Shown here: in pieces, positions 6,465 to 14,093 of the stretch
Layout: each line of letters starts with the position of its first letter
Numbering within the stretch: the first letter of the stretch is position 1
Origin: CAXCDZ01 sp963981525
Lineage (GTDB): Bacteria; Patescibacteriota; Microgenomatia; UBA1400; UBA12108
DNA: 15,637 nucleotides
Direction: 5' to 3'
NCBI GenBank assembly: GCA_963981525.1
Contig: CAXCDZ010000013.1
Location: 1-15,637 of the forward strand
The notes under the pieces: model-generated
Database searches by the model: none
The model's input: the letters and a program-made list of their open reading frames with translations, nothing else
What the model was told of the DNA's origin: nothing
Translations under genes and position numbers: made by a program

Positions 6465-6725
6465 ATGATTTTTCGTGATTTGCGAGTTAACAAACTAGAC
6501 TACTCTGTTCTTGCTCTCTTGGCTGGTGGCTTTGTGACCTTTTCCCTCCTTAACACCAATCATCCGTACCAACTTTTTGTCTCAACAATTATCTTTGCCA
6601 TTCTTTATGTTTTGTGGGGGGTTTGGCATCATGCTCAGAGCCATCATCTTACCTGGAGGATTGTGTTAGAATATCTTCTTGTTGCAGTATTAGGCGTAGT
6701 TATCGTTAGCACCCTGCTAATTTAG
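6465..6725 (+). CDS. Small three-helix membrane protein
   Basis: 86 residues with three hydrophobic stretches (about 14-30, 36-55, 66-85) and a His-rich loop WHHAQSHHLTW between the second and third. It matches no family I recognise with a known role. The ATG directly follows the TAA of the CAP-domain gene with no gap, which argues for translational coupling and a shared envelope function. Composition and codon use are like its neighbours. It could be a partner subunit of the CAP protein, whose C-terminus also lies in the membrane. Confidence 0.8.
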   Translation: MIFRDLRVNKLDYSVLALLAGGFVTFSLLNTNHPYQLFVSTIIFAILYVLWGVWHHAQSHHLTWRIVLEYLLVAVLGVVIVSTLLI

Positions 6726-6746
6726 ACTCAAAAGAAAGGCGTTATT

Positions 6747-7514
6747 ATGAAAGGTGTAATTCTGGCAGGAGGCAAGGGGAGTAGGTTGTATCCTCTCACA
6801 CACGCCACCAACAAACATCTCTTACCAGTCTATGATCAGCCGATGATCTACTATCCTATCCAGACCTTAGTTAATGCTGGCATTACCGAAGTCCTCATCG
6901 TTACAGGAGACATTCATGCCGGCCACTTTATCAACGTCCTCAAGAATGGCAAAGATCTTGGACTCAAACATGTCGAATACGCCTATCAAGAAGGTGGATC
7001 AGGTGGGATTGCTGATGCTCTCAGTTATGCAGAAGATTTCGCAGATGGTGAGAACATCGCCGTTATTCTGGGGGACAACACTACTGACGCAGATATTAGC
7101 ATTGAGGTTGCTAGTTTCAAGAGTGGTGCAATGATATTTCTCAAAGAAGTTCCTGATCCAGAGCGTTTTGGCAATCCAGTCTTTGACCCAGATGATCACC
7201 AAAAAATCCTTGAGATCATCGAAAAACCAAAGGTCCCCAACTCTTCATACGCCGTCACCGGACTCTATCTCTACGACTCCGCGGTCTATGAGATCATTCG
7301 CAATCTTGAGCCATCCAACAGAAACGAGCTCGAGATCACTGACGTCAACAACGCATATCTTCGCAAAGGCAAGCTTCACTGGGAAGAACTTGACGGATTC
7401 TGGTCTGATGCGGGTACCTTCCACTCACTCTATCGCTCAGGTAGGTATTGGGCAAAGAAAAAACTCGCCACCAAATATGACGATGTCGTTAGTGGCGTCG
7501 CCATCCCAGAATAA
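6747..7514 (+). CDS. rmlA: Glucose-1-phosphate thymidylyltransferase (short RmlA type)
   Basis: 255 residues. Makes dTDP-glucose from dTTP and glucose-1-phosphate, the first step of dTDP-6-deoxysugar (rhamnose-type) synthesis. The nucleotide-binding loop is GGKGSRLYPLT (8-18), followed by NKHLLPVYDQPMIYYPI (22-38); the metal-binding site is GDN at 109-111, and EKP and GFWSDAGT follow. Ser replaces the usual Thr in GxGTR. It is about 35 residues shorter than E. coli RmlA (about 290), lacking the C-terminal allosteric region, as in other short forms. A weak GAAAGG lies upstream of the ATG. The rest of the module (rmlB, cupin, rmlD-like) lies 4.3 kb downstream on the same strand. Confidence 0.92.
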   Translation: MKGVILAGGKGSRLYPLTHATNKHLLPVYDQPMIYYPIQTLVNAGITEVLIVTGDIHAGHFINVLKNGKDLGLKHVEYAYQEGGSGGIADALSYAEDFADGENIAVILGDNTTDADISIEVASFKSGAMIFLKEVPDPERFGNPVFDPDDHQKILEIIEKPKVPNSSYAVTGLYLYDSAVYEIIRNLEPSNRNELEITDVNNAYLRKGKLHWEELDGFWSDAGTFHSLYRSGRYWAKKKLATKYDDVVSGVAIPE

Positions 7515-7517
7515 CCC

Positions 7518-7549
7518 TTGACTTAACCCGAAATATAAGCGAATATTAG
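7518..7549 (+). promoter_or_regulatory. Promoter region of rarA with repeated boxes
   Basis: -35 TTGACT (7518-7523) and an AT-rich -10 (AATATT at 7542-7547 or TATTAG at 7544-7549), placing the start of transcription at or next to the ATG. The words CGAAATATA (7529-7537), GCGAATAT (7539-7546) and TAGTGTAT (7547-7554) recur, rearranged, in the palindrome at 15600-15634. Confidence 0.45.
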
Positions 7550-7552
7550 TGT

Positions 7553-8722
7553 ATGCCACCACTTGCTAATCTCTTGCGCCCCACCTCACTAGATCACTAT
7601 ATCGGACAGTCTCACCTAGTTGGTAAGAATGGGCCAATCAGATTATCCATCAACTCTGGCCAGATCCACTCGATGATTTTTTGGGGTCCTCCTGGATGTG
7701 GTAAGACCACACTTGCCAAGATTATCGCAAATTGCATCAAAGCAGATTTTCACTATCTCTCCGCAGTGAGCGCCAAAAAAGATGATATTCGCAAAATTAT
7801 CAACCTAGGGGTCCGTCCCCTAGGCTCTAGGGGACGGACCCCCAATCAAATCCTCTTTCTCGATGAGATACATCGTTTTAACAAAGCCCAGCAGGATTTC
7901 CTCCTCCCATATGTAGAAGATGGCACGCTCACCTTGATTGGCGCTACCACTGAGAACCCCAGCTTCGAGGTCATTAGCCCACTTCTCTCCAGGAGTCACG
8001 TCTATGTTCTCAATCCTCTTTCAGACTCAGAGTTAGAGTCCATTATCACTCTCGCGGTCAGTCACACCAAAAACAAGATCACAAAAGAGGCCACTCAGTT
8101 TCTTGTTACTTACTCCTCAGGCGATGCCCGCAAGGCTATCAATATTATCGAGTCTGTTGTCAGCCTGCAAGGTCCGACCTTGAAGATGATCAAACCAGAT
8201 CATCTCAAAAACACTCTCCAGTCACCATATCTCAAATACGATCAGGCAGGTGACGAGCACTACAACACCATCAGTGCATTCATCAAAAGTATGCGAGCAA
8301 GCGAGCCCGACGCCGCACTCTACTACCTCGCCAGGATGGTCGAGGCTGGCGAGGATCCGATCTTTATCGCCCGTCGCATGGTGATCTTTGCCTCAGAAGA
8401 TATCGGGCTCGCCCAGCCCACCGCTCTCGTCGTGGCTAACGCCGCGTTCCGGGCAGTCGAGACCATTGGGTATCCAGAGTGCTCAATCATTCTTGCCCAC
8501 TGCGTAGCCTATCTAGCAAAAGCCAAGAAGGATCGCTCTGCATACGACGCTCTGCGCAGTGCCCAGGCTGATGTAAAAGAGTTTGGTAGCCTCCCGATCC
8601 CTCTCAAGCTGCGCAATGCCCCAACCAAGCTAATGAAAGATCTGGGCTACGGCAAAAAAGGTAAGGATGAGAGTGATAGTTTCCTACCCACCAAACTCAA
8701 AAACAAGAAGTATCTCAAGTAA
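7553..8722 (+). CDS. rarA: Replication-associated AAA+ ATPase RarA (MgsA)
   Basis: 389 residues. A clamp-loader-like AAA+ ATPase that acts at stalled or gapped replication forks. Walker A is GPPGCGKT (45-52), Walker B LFLDE (101-105) in ILFLDEIHRFNKAQQDFLLP, sensor 1 GATTENPSFE (130-139), then the sensor 2 region GDARKAIN and the RarA C-terminal parts SEPDAALYYLARM, ASEDIG and LRNAPTKLMKDLGYG. Length is a little under E. coli RarA (447), mainly at both ends. Oddity: residues about 85-97, in the variable stretch before Walker B, are encoded by a 35-bp perfect inverted repeat read in frame. The core motifs are intact, so the protein is likely functional. The ATG has no Shine-Dalgarno but sits where transcription is predicted to start. 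The next gene follows after one base. Confidence 0.95.
   Translation: MPPLANLLRPTSLDHYIGQSHLVGKNGPIRLSINSGQIHSMIFWGPPGCGKTTLAKIIANCIKADFHYLSAVSAKKDDIRKIINLGVRPLGSRGRTPNQILFLDEIHRFNKAQQDFLLPYVEDGTLTLIGATTENPSFEVISPLLSRSHVYVLNPLSDSELESIITLAVSHTKNKITKEATQFLVTYSSGDARKAINIIESVVSLQGPTLKMIKPDHLKNTLQSPYLKYDQAGDEHYNTISAFIKSMRASEPDAALYYLARMVEAGEDPIFIARRMVIFASEDIGLAQPTALVVANAAFRAVETIGYPECSIILAHCVAYLAKAKKDRSAYDALRSAQADVKEFGSLPIPLKLRNAPTKLMKDLGYGKKGKDESDSFLPTKLKNKKYLK
7808..7842. repeat. In-frame palindromic element inside rarA
   Basis: Two 16-base arms, GGGGTCCGTCCCCTAG and CTAGGGGACGGACCCC, separated by GCT and perfectly complementary. The left arm overlaps a nested palindrome CCTAGGGG-tccgt-CCCCTAGG (7804-7824). 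It encodes LGVRPLGSRGRTP in RarA. Much more GC-rich than the surrounding gene, consistent with insertion. Confidence 0.9.
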
Positions 8723-8723
8723 T

Positions 8724-9338
8724 ATGTCATTCACAGACTTTCTGACAGTTCAGAATCACTTCCACTCAGTTGACCCCAAGCTAGCTATGATTCTAGATTC
8801 AGTTGATTTTTCAGACTGGCTCGATTCAAAAAAACCATCAGACTATTTCACCAGTCTTACTCGCGACATTATCTACCAGCAGTTACATGGTAAGGCAGCA
8901 GGTACCATTTTTGGCAGATTCAAGGAGTTAATAGGGGGTGAGATCGTACCCGAATCAGTTATTATCTTATCCGATCAATCAATCCGTGACGTCGGTCTCT
9001 CCTGGGCCAAGGTCAAGTATGTCAAGGATCTAGCAACACAAATCATCGCTGACACAGTCAATCTTGCTAGTCTAGATAATATGACTGATGAAGAGGTAAT
9101 TGTAGAGTTGACCAAAGTCAAAGGAATCGGTCCATGGACTGCCGAGATGTTTCTCCTTTTTACCCTCAAACGCGAAGATATTTTCTCGTATGGTGATCTC
9201 GGACTCAAGAATGGCTTCGTCAAGCTATACGGAATAGAGGAGCCAACCCAAGCTCAGATATCAGAGATAGTCTCTCGCTGGTCACCCTATCGCTCATATG
9301 GTAGCCTCGCTCTCTGGCATCACCTGGACAATCGCTAA
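8724..9338 (+). CDS. AlkA-like DNA-3-methyladenine glycosylase (HhH-GPD)
   Basis: 204 residues. A base-excision repair glycosylase of the HhH-GPD superfamily that removes alkylated bases such as 3-methyladenine. The helix-hairpin-helix is VKGIGPWTAEMFLL (about 132-145) and the catalytic Asp is likely Asp158 in IFSYGDLGL; an upstream TRDIIYQQLHGKAAG matches the conserved N-terminal helix of this family. It lacks the extra N-terminal domain of E. coli AlkA, as do compact bacterial forms. The start chosen is ATG at 8724, one base after the rarA stop; an in-frame ATG at 8667 would add 19 residues inside rarA and is unlikely. Pairing with rarA suggests a DNA-damage operon. Confidence 0.9.
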   Translation: MSFTDFLTVQNHFHSVDPKLAMILDSVDFSDWLDSKKPSDYFTSLTRDIIYQQLHGKAAGTIFGRFKELIGGEIVPESVIILSDQSIRDVGLSWAKVKYVKDLATQIIADTVNLASLDNMTDEEVIVELTKVKGIGPWTAEMFLLFTLKREDIFSYGDLGLKNGFVKLYGIEEPTQAQISEIVSRWSPYRSYGSLALWHHLDNR

Positions 9339-9349
9339 TACAAATACAG

Positions 9350-9355
9350 TATAAT
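9350..9355 (+). promoter_or_regulatory. -10 box before the histidine phosphatase gene
   Basis: A perfect TATAAT, with TGGACA (9325-9330) 19 bases upstream as a possible -35. Predicted start about 9362, giving a leader of about 6 bases and no Shine-Dalgarno. Confidence 0.5.
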
Positions 9356-9367
9356 TCCCACTTAGAT

Positions 9368-9985
9368 ATGCCAAAACAAATTATCATTGTTCGCCACGGC
9401 GAAACTCAGCACAACAAAGAAAAAAGATTGATGAACTGGCATAGCGATGTTGGACTTTCTGAGACTGGAAAGAGGGAGGCAGCTCAGGTTGGCGCTAGAC
9501 TAAGTAAAATGGATATCGATGCAATGTATGTATCTGATCTTCGTCGCACCTGCGAAACTGGCGCAATCATCGCCGAGCTAATTCATCTCAAGCCAATTGA
9601 GACACCATTCCTGCGAGAGCGCAACCTCGGCAAATTCGGCGATATGACTCTCAATGAGATAAAAGATAAATGGCCAGATTTATTCGATCAATTTATAGAC
9701 GATTCCGATCTTGATTGGAACGGACTTGAGGGTGAGTCTCTACGAGAGCTTCACACACGCTTTAGCGAATTTCTCGCTCAACTTAGCCATGAGCATAAAG
9801 GAGACAGTATCCTACTAGTCACTCACTCTGGATTCTTATATACAAATATTAGAGATGTTTTAGGACTACTCCCTCCCAATACCAGAATCGACGTAGAGCA
9901 TACTTCGATCACTATTCTTGAGAAGATAGATGGTAGTTATCAGCTCAAAGTTTTTAATGACACAAAGGGAACAGTTCAGGACTGA
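9368..9985 (+). CDS. Histidine phosphatase family protein (phosphoglycerate mutase-like)
   Basis: 205 residues, branch 1 of the histidine phosphatase superfamily. The catalytic motif is VRHGET (8-13; His10 is phosphorylated), with Arg59/60 in SDLRRTCET, Glu84 in FLRERNLGKFG and the second catalytic His153 in VTHSGF. The family covers cofactor-dependent phosphoglycerate mutases, alpha-ribazole phosphatases and broad phosphatases; the substrate cannot be told from sequence, and the short length favours a phosphatase over a glycolytic mutase. It has its own near-leaderless promoter, and the MazG-like gene follows 6 bases after the stop. Confidence 0.9.
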   Translation: MPKQIIIVRHGETQHNKEKRLMNWHSDVGLSETGKREAAQVGARLSKMDIDAMYVSDLRRTCETGAIIAELIHLKPIETPFLRERNLGKFGDMTLNEIKDKWPDLFDQFIDDSDLDWNGLEGESLRELHTRFSEFLAQLSHEHKGDSILLVTHSGFLYTNIRDVLGLLPPNTRIDVEHTSITILEKIDGSYQLKVFNDTKGTVQD

Positions 9986-9991
9986 TCAAAT

Positions 9992-10315
9992 ATGACCATT
10001 GACGAAATCATCCAGAAACTTCAAGTTATCAACGACAAGTTGCGTGAGAAATACCCCCATCTAGATCACGAGGCATTTGTCCTTATGAGTAGCGCTAAGG
10101 TCAGTGAAGAATATGGCGAGTTTATGGACGAGCTTCTGTCGAGCCTGGGCATGCAGCGAAGAGATAAGTTAGAGAACTACGATCCAGATAATCTCGCCAG
10201 CGAGTTTGCCGATGTTTTTATCACACTTCTTCTCACTGGCATGGCTAGCGGGATCGATGTAAAAAAAGCCATCACTAAACGTCTAGACGAGCAATACCTC
10301 GAATGGAATAAATAG
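9992..10315 (+). CDS. MazG-like nucleoside triphosphate pyrophosphohydrolase
   Basis: 107 residues, an all-alpha NTP pyrophosphatase of the MazG/dUTPase-2 group, which hydrolyse NTPs or dNTPs to NMP and pyrophosphate and often clean up damaged nucleotides. The magnesium-binding pattern is visible: KVSEEYGEF (Glu39, Glu40, Glu43) and SEFADVFITL (Glu71, Asp74). A single domain, as in compact bacteria, versus the doubled E. coli MazG. It starts 6 bases after the phosphatase stop, so they are co-transcribed; with rarA and the glycosylase nearby, genome maintenance is a reasonable theme, but substrates are unknown. Confidence 0.85.
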   Translation: MTIDEIIQKLQVINDKLREKYPHLDHEAFVLMSSAKVSEEYGEFMDELLSSLGMQRRDKLENYDPDNLASEFADVFITLLLTGMASGIDVKKAITKRLDEQYLEWNK

Positions 10316-10328
10316 AGTCATTTTCTTA

Positions 10329-10337
10329 TGTTATACT
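10329..10337 (+). promoter_or_regulatory. Extended -10 promoter before the SurA-like gene
   Basis: TGT TATACT; no clear -35. In contrast to the leaderless genes, the following gene has a leader of about 35 bases and a strong AGGAG Shine-Dalgarno (10365-10369). Confidence 0.45.
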
Positions 10338-10375
10338 AACCAGAGTTAATTAAATTATTTATTTAGGAGACAGAA

Positions 10376-11092
10376 ATGGCACCAGCAAAAAAGACAGCAG
10401 CAAAAAAATCAACCACCAAGAAACCAGTTAAAAAAGTTGCAAAAAAAGCATCTCCAGCCAAAAAAGCTCCAGTCGTCAAAAAAGCTCCTCCTGTTGTCAC
10501 TGCTCCCGCCAAATCACGTCTTAACTCTAAATATCTCTCACTCTCACTCGTCATAGTCGGCATCGCCCTTCTTACCTACAAAGTCGGCCCTTGGTTTGTG
10601 CCTGCTATTGTTGATAATCGCCCAGTCACTCGGTTTGAGATTTGGAGTCGCATGGAAAAAAGCTACGGCGCCCAGACTCTTGATGATGTCGTTAGCGAAT
10701 ACTCGCTCGAGGCTGCCATCAAACAAAACGGCATCTCTATTGAGGAATCAGCTATCACCACTCAACTCGAGTCTCTCGAGTCCCAATTCGAGAGTGTCGG
10801 TGGACTAGAAGAAGCCCTGACGCAGCGTGGTCTCACCAAAGCAGATCTTGAGAAACAGATTAGCACTCAACTCGCAGTCGAAGAGATCCTTAGTGACAAA
10901 GTTGAGCCCACAGAAGAAGAAGTCCAGGCCTTCTTTGACGAAAACGCAGAAACTATCTTCCAGGGTCAAACACTCCCAGAAGTCAAGGATGATGTTATCA
11001 ACTCAGTCAAGGATGGTAAGCTCCAGGCTGCATTTCTTGAATGGTTCGCCGTCGTCAAAGAAGAGACAAACGTCAAAAACTTTGGACTCTAA
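10376..11092 (+). CDS. Membrane protein with lysine-rich H1-like tail and SurA-type N-terminal domain
   Basis: 238 residues. Residues 1-47 are a Lys/Ala/Pro tail with seven KK pairs (AAKKSTTKKPVKKVAKKASPAKKAP), like histone H1 tails; 53-70 is a membrane helix; 80-238 resembles the N-terminal chaperone part of SurA/PrsA-type proteins (SRMEKSYG..TLDDVVSEYSLEAAIKQNGISI; PTEEEVQAFFDEN). No PPIase domain follows. By the positive-inside rule the tail is in the cytoplasm and the SurA-like part outside, fitting a membrane-anchored folding factor. The tail could bind DNA, RNA or acidic lipid; that is inference. AGGAG sits 6 bases before the ATG, and the next gene starts directly after the stop, so they are coupled. 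Confidence 0.85.
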   Translation: MAPAKKTAAKKSTTKKPVKKVAKKASPAKKAPVVKKAPPVVTAPAKSRLNSKYLSLSLVIVGIALLTYKVGPWFVPAIVDNRPVTRFEIWSRMEKSYGAQTLDDVVSEYSLEAAIKQNGISIEESAITTQLESLESQFESVGGLEEALTQRGLTKADLEKQISTQLAVEEILSDKVEPTEEEVQAFFDENAETIFQGQTLPEVKDDVINSVKDGKLQAAFLEWFAVVKEETNVKNFGL

Positions 11093-11800
11093 GTGTCTCT
11101 GGTTATTGCAACCATTGTCTTTCTCCTCGTAGTTCTGGCAATTGCCTCTGTTCGCACGCTACTAGTTTTTGAGTTCACGGCTGTCAGCACTCTTATTTTT
11201 AACACCAATAAGCCAGGGTTAATTCTCTACTCGTTCTTTTCCTTTCCCGGCACTGTACTTCACGAACTCTCCCACTGGCTTATGGCAGAGTTACTGCAAG
11301 TTCAGACTGGCGAGATCAAGATTATTCCCGACCTGGACACGAGCGAGAAAAGGAAAAAACTCGGCTCAGTTATGACGGAGAAGACTGACCCCTTTCGTGG
11401 ATTCATGATTGGCATCGCTCCATTCATCGTTGGCACTCTCGCACTCTTTCTTCTGGAGTCTGCCCTTAGTGCTTCTTGGGCCAACTCACTGTGGTGGCGA
11501 GTTTCTTTGGTAATCTATGGCATGGTGGTAATCGGAAATAGCATGCTTATTTCTAGGGAAGATCGTCGGTACTGGCCAATTATTGGTATTCTCCTGGGTT
11601 TGGGAGCCTATCTCATCTCTCTCCTCAACTACGATCTTTCTGGTCTCTCATTTTCCTGGCTTATTAATCCCCTCACACGCATTAATCTCGTCCTCGCGCT
11701 CGTCCTAGTTTTCAATCTTATTTTGCTTGTGACGTTATTTGGGGTAAGATATGTCCTAGAGAAATTAACTCGCAAACAAGTTATAACAAAAAGGAGATAG
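11093..11800 (+). CDS. Integral membrane HExxH metalloprotease-like protein
   Basis: 235 residues, starting with GTG immediately after the TAA of the SurA-like gene. The motif LHELSHW (His57, Glu58, His61) is the zinc-binding HExxH, set next to a hydrophobic stretch as in M50-type intramembrane proteases. Further membrane segments lie about 1-19, 105-125, 135-155, 162-180 and 198-222. I do not see a clear NxxPD or similar third-ligand motif; PDLDTSE at about 79-85 is a weak candidate. The fold may belong to the M50B-like group. Coupling to a membrane-anchored chaperone-like protein suggests envelope protein quality control, but no substrate is known. Confidence 0.75.
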   Translation: MSLVIATIVFLLVVLAIASVRTLLVFEFTAVSTLIFNTNKPGLILYSFFSFPGTVLHELSHWLMAELLQVQTGEIKIIPDLDTSEKRKKLGSVMTEKTDPFRGFMIGIAPFIVGTLALFLLESALSASWANSLWWRVSLVIYGMVVIGNSMLISREDRRYWPIIGILLGLGAYLISLLNYDLSGLSFSWLINPLTRINLVLALVLVFNLILLVTLFGVRYVLEKLTRKQVITKRR

Positions 11801-11804
11801 TCAT

Positions 11805-12821
11805 ATGCGTTTACTCGTCGCCGGTGGAGCAGGGTTTATCGGTAGCAATTTTATTCACTACATGTTGGACAAATACCCTGATTACGAGATTATCAACTTC
11901 GACGCACTAACCTATGCCGGCAATCTCGATAATCTAGAAACAGTTCAGGATAATCCTCACTATCATTTCGAAGAAGGCAACATCACTGATCTCACTAGAG
12001 TTAACGAAGTGATTGAGAAACACAAAATCACTCACCTTATCAACTTCGCCGCAGAAACTCACGTCGACAAGAGTATCCATGGTGGGATCAAGGACTTTGT
12101 GCTCACGAACTCCTTGGGTGTCCAGATGCTTCTTGACGCAACTCGTATTAACAAACTAACTCGCATGGTCAACGTCTCAACCGATGAGGTCTACGGCGCA
12201 CTCGCACTCGATAGTGATGACAAATTCACCGAAGACACACCAATTATGCCCAACATGCCTTACGCCGCTGCAAAAGCAGGTGGTGACCTCATGTGTAATG
12301 CCTACTGGGTTACCCACAAGACTCCGGTCATTGTCACCCACTGTAGTAATAACTACGGCCCTTACCAATTCCCCGAGAAACTTATTCCATTCTTTATCTT
12401 CAAGGCAATGAATGACGAAGCTTGCCCAGTTTATGGGGATGGTCTCAATGTCCGCGACTGGATCCATGCACTAGATCACGCCAGCGCCCTTGACCTTCTT
12501 CTTCACAAAGGAGTCGACGGCGAGGTCTACAACATCGGGGTTGATAACGAGCGCAACAACCTCGAGATCACCAGAATGATTCTCTCGATTCTTGGCAAGT
12601 CAGAAGATCTCCTCAAATTCGTCGAGGACAGACCCGGCCACGATCGTCGCTACGCTATTGACTCTACCAAGATCCTCGATCTAGGCTGGAAGCCAGAGTA
12701 CACTCCAGATCAGTTCGAGCGCGGAATGAAAGAAACCGTGCAGTGGTATCTCGATAATGCTGACTGGGTCAAAAAGATTCGAGCCAGAATGAACGAGGTT
12801 AATCAGCATATTGCAAAATAA
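11805..12821 (+). CDS. rmlB: dTDP-glucose 4,6-dehydratase
   Basis: 338 residues, full length. Converts dTDP-glucose to dTDP-4-keto-6-deoxyglucose with bound NAD+. The Rossmann loop is GGAGFIGSN (7-15); YAGNLDNLE is typical of RmlB; the catalytic triplet Thr126-Asp127-Glu128 lies in STDEVYG; YAAAK (Tyr153, Lys157) is the SDR pair; NNYGPYQFPEKLIP and RPGHDRRYAID are family signatures. A strong AAGGAGAT (11791-11798) lies 6 bases before the ATG, the best Shine-Dalgarno in the window. It leads a three-gene sugar block; the cupin starts one base after its stop. Family assignment is firm. Confidence 0.97.
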   Translation: MRLLVAGGAGFIGSNFIHYMLDKYPDYEIINFDALTYAGNLDNLETVQDNPHYHFEEGNITDLTRVNEVIEKHKITHLINFAAETHVDKSIHGGIKDFVLTNSLGVQMLLDATRINKLTRMVNVSTDEVYGALALDSDDKFTEDTPIMPNMPYAAAKAGGDLMCNAYWVTHKTPVIVTHCSNNYGPYQFPEKLIPFFIFKAMNDEACPVYGDGLNVRDWIHALDHASALDLLLHKGVDGEVYNIGVDNERNNLEITRMILSILGKSEDLLKFVEDRPGHDRRYAIDSTKILDLGWKPEYTPDQFERGMKETVQWYLDNADWVKKIRARMNEVNQHIAK

Positions 12822-12822
12822 C

Positions 12823-13236
12823 ATGACACACTCTTACACTCTCTCTACCCTCAAAAATATTCCTACCAAGAGTTTTACGATGACCGCACTCGAGCTCAAG
12901 GAGTATATTGAATGGGACGTTAAGCGAGTTTACTTTCTTACTTCGGGGGTTGGAGATCGACTCACTGGCAGCCATTGCCATCTCAAAGATGAGGACGAGC
13001 TTTTTATCATGGTTGCAGGTTCCTGTACGATCGTGGTCGACGATGGTTCTGGTCTTACTGAGATCGAGCTCACCGGTCCCAATCATGCCATCTCAATTCC
13101 CCACATGGTTTGGCACCACTTCAAAAATCTCTCAGATGACGCCGTAATCTGTGCTCTCTCTAGTACGAACTACAGTTCAGATCGCTCCGATTACTGCGAA
13201 GATTACCAAGAATTCCAGAAGCTAGTCAAGTGTTGA
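12823..13236 (+). CDS. FdtA/WxcM-like cupin, probable dTDP-6-deoxyhexose 3,4-ketoisomerase
   Basis: 137 residues, a single cupin domain. It resembles FdtA/QdtA-type 3,4-ketoisomerases (about 140 residues), which act on the RmlB product. Matching parts: KRVYFL (Arg35, Tyr37), GSHCH (His51, His53 at the place of the catalytic HAH), AGSCTIVVDDG and the end IPHMVWHHFKNLSDDAVICALSS. It lacks RmlC features such as RGLHFQ. ATG at 12823, one base after the rmlB stop; an in-frame ATG at 12811 would overlap rmlB and lacks support. It lies where RmlC is often found, so it either makes a 3-keto sugar or stands in for the epimerase. Family call fairly sure; reaction uncertain. Confidence 0.85.
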   Translation: MTHSYTLSTLKNIPTKSFTMTALELKEYIEWDVKRVYFLTSGVGDRLTGSHCHLKDEDELFIMVAGSCTIVVDDGSGLTEIELTGPNHAISIPHMVWHHFKNLSDDAVICALSSTNYSSDRSDYCEDYQEFQKLVKC

Positions 13237-14093
13237 CCGTCCTTGCAACCGGAGCAACCGGCCTCGTAGGTTCCAGATTTGTTGAGATGTATGCGGATGA
13301 GTATCAGGTCGCCAACATGGATCTCACAACTGGCGTAGATATCACCAACAAGGAAAGTATCGAGAAGTTCGTAAAAGAGAACTCAGCTGACACTATGATT
13401 CACCTTGCAGCCTTCACAGACACCAATCGCGCACACGCAGAGTCGGGGGACAAATCAGGCCTCTGCTATCAGGTCAACGTCGAAGGTACGCGCAACATTG
13501 CCGAGGTTTGTAAGGCTCACGGTATCCACCTCATCCACGTCTCCACCGACTTTGTTTTTGATGGCAAGAAAGACTCACCTTACACCGAAGACGACGCTCC
13601 CACACCTATTGAGTGGTACGGAGAGACCAAGGCGATCGCAGAAGAAGTCGTAGAAGAGAGCGGCGCAAGCTACACTATTGCTCGCATCTCCTATCCCTAC
13701 CGCAAGGAGTTTGAGGCCAAGCCAGATATGATCAGGAAGATCAGGGCAGGGCTAGAGTCAGGTCAGCTCACTCCACAGTTCACTGATTCCATCATTACTC
13801 CGACCTTTATCGATGATATTGCACGCGGATTCGCCAAACTTATTGAAACCAAATCACCTGGAATCTTTCACTTAGTTGGTAGCACCTCACTCTCCCCGTA
13901 CGAGTTTGCCCGCAAAGTTGCCACTGCCTATGGTTTTGATCCGAGTATTGTCAAAGAGGGTAGTCTCACAGAATATCTCAAGTCCGCCACTCGCCCGTTT
14001 GCTCGCTCAGTCGCAGTTAGCAACGCTAAAGCAACTCAAGAATTAGGCCTCAATTTTCTTACTCTCGAACAAGGTCTGGCCGCAATTTCTTAG
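13230..14093 (+). CDS. rmlD: dTDP-4-dehydrorhamnose reductase-like protein (RmlD family)
   Basis: 287 residues. An NAD(P)H-dependent reductase of the extended SDR type that reduces the 4-keto group in the last step of dTDP-6-deoxysugar synthesis. GATGLVG (8-14) binds the cofactor; HLAAFTD, VNVEGTRNIAEVC, STDFVFDGKKDSPYTEDD and YGETKAIAEE (Tyr-x-x-x-Lys) are RmlD signatures; the C-terminal half has the usual SIITPTFIDDIA. It starts with GTG at 13230 inside the end of the cupin gene (7-bp overlap; TTG at 13233 is the alternative), so the two are coupled. Its 3' end overlaps the convergent trmD by 35 bp. Because RmlC is absent, the real product may differ from rhamnose. Confidence 0.88.
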   Translation: MLTVLATGATGLVGSRFVEMYADEYQVANMDLTTGVDITNKESIEKFVKENSADTMIHLAAFTDTNRAHAESGDKSGLCYQVNVEGTRNIAEVCKAHGIHLIHVSTDFVFDGKKDSPYTEDDAPTPIEWYGETKAIAEEVVEESGASYTIARISYPYRKEFEAKPDMIRKIRAGLESGQLTPQFTDSIITPTFIDDIARGFAKLIETKSPGIFHLVGSTSLSPYEFARKVATAYGFDPSIVKEGSLTEYLKSATRPFARSVAVSNAKATQELGLNFLTLEQGLAAIS

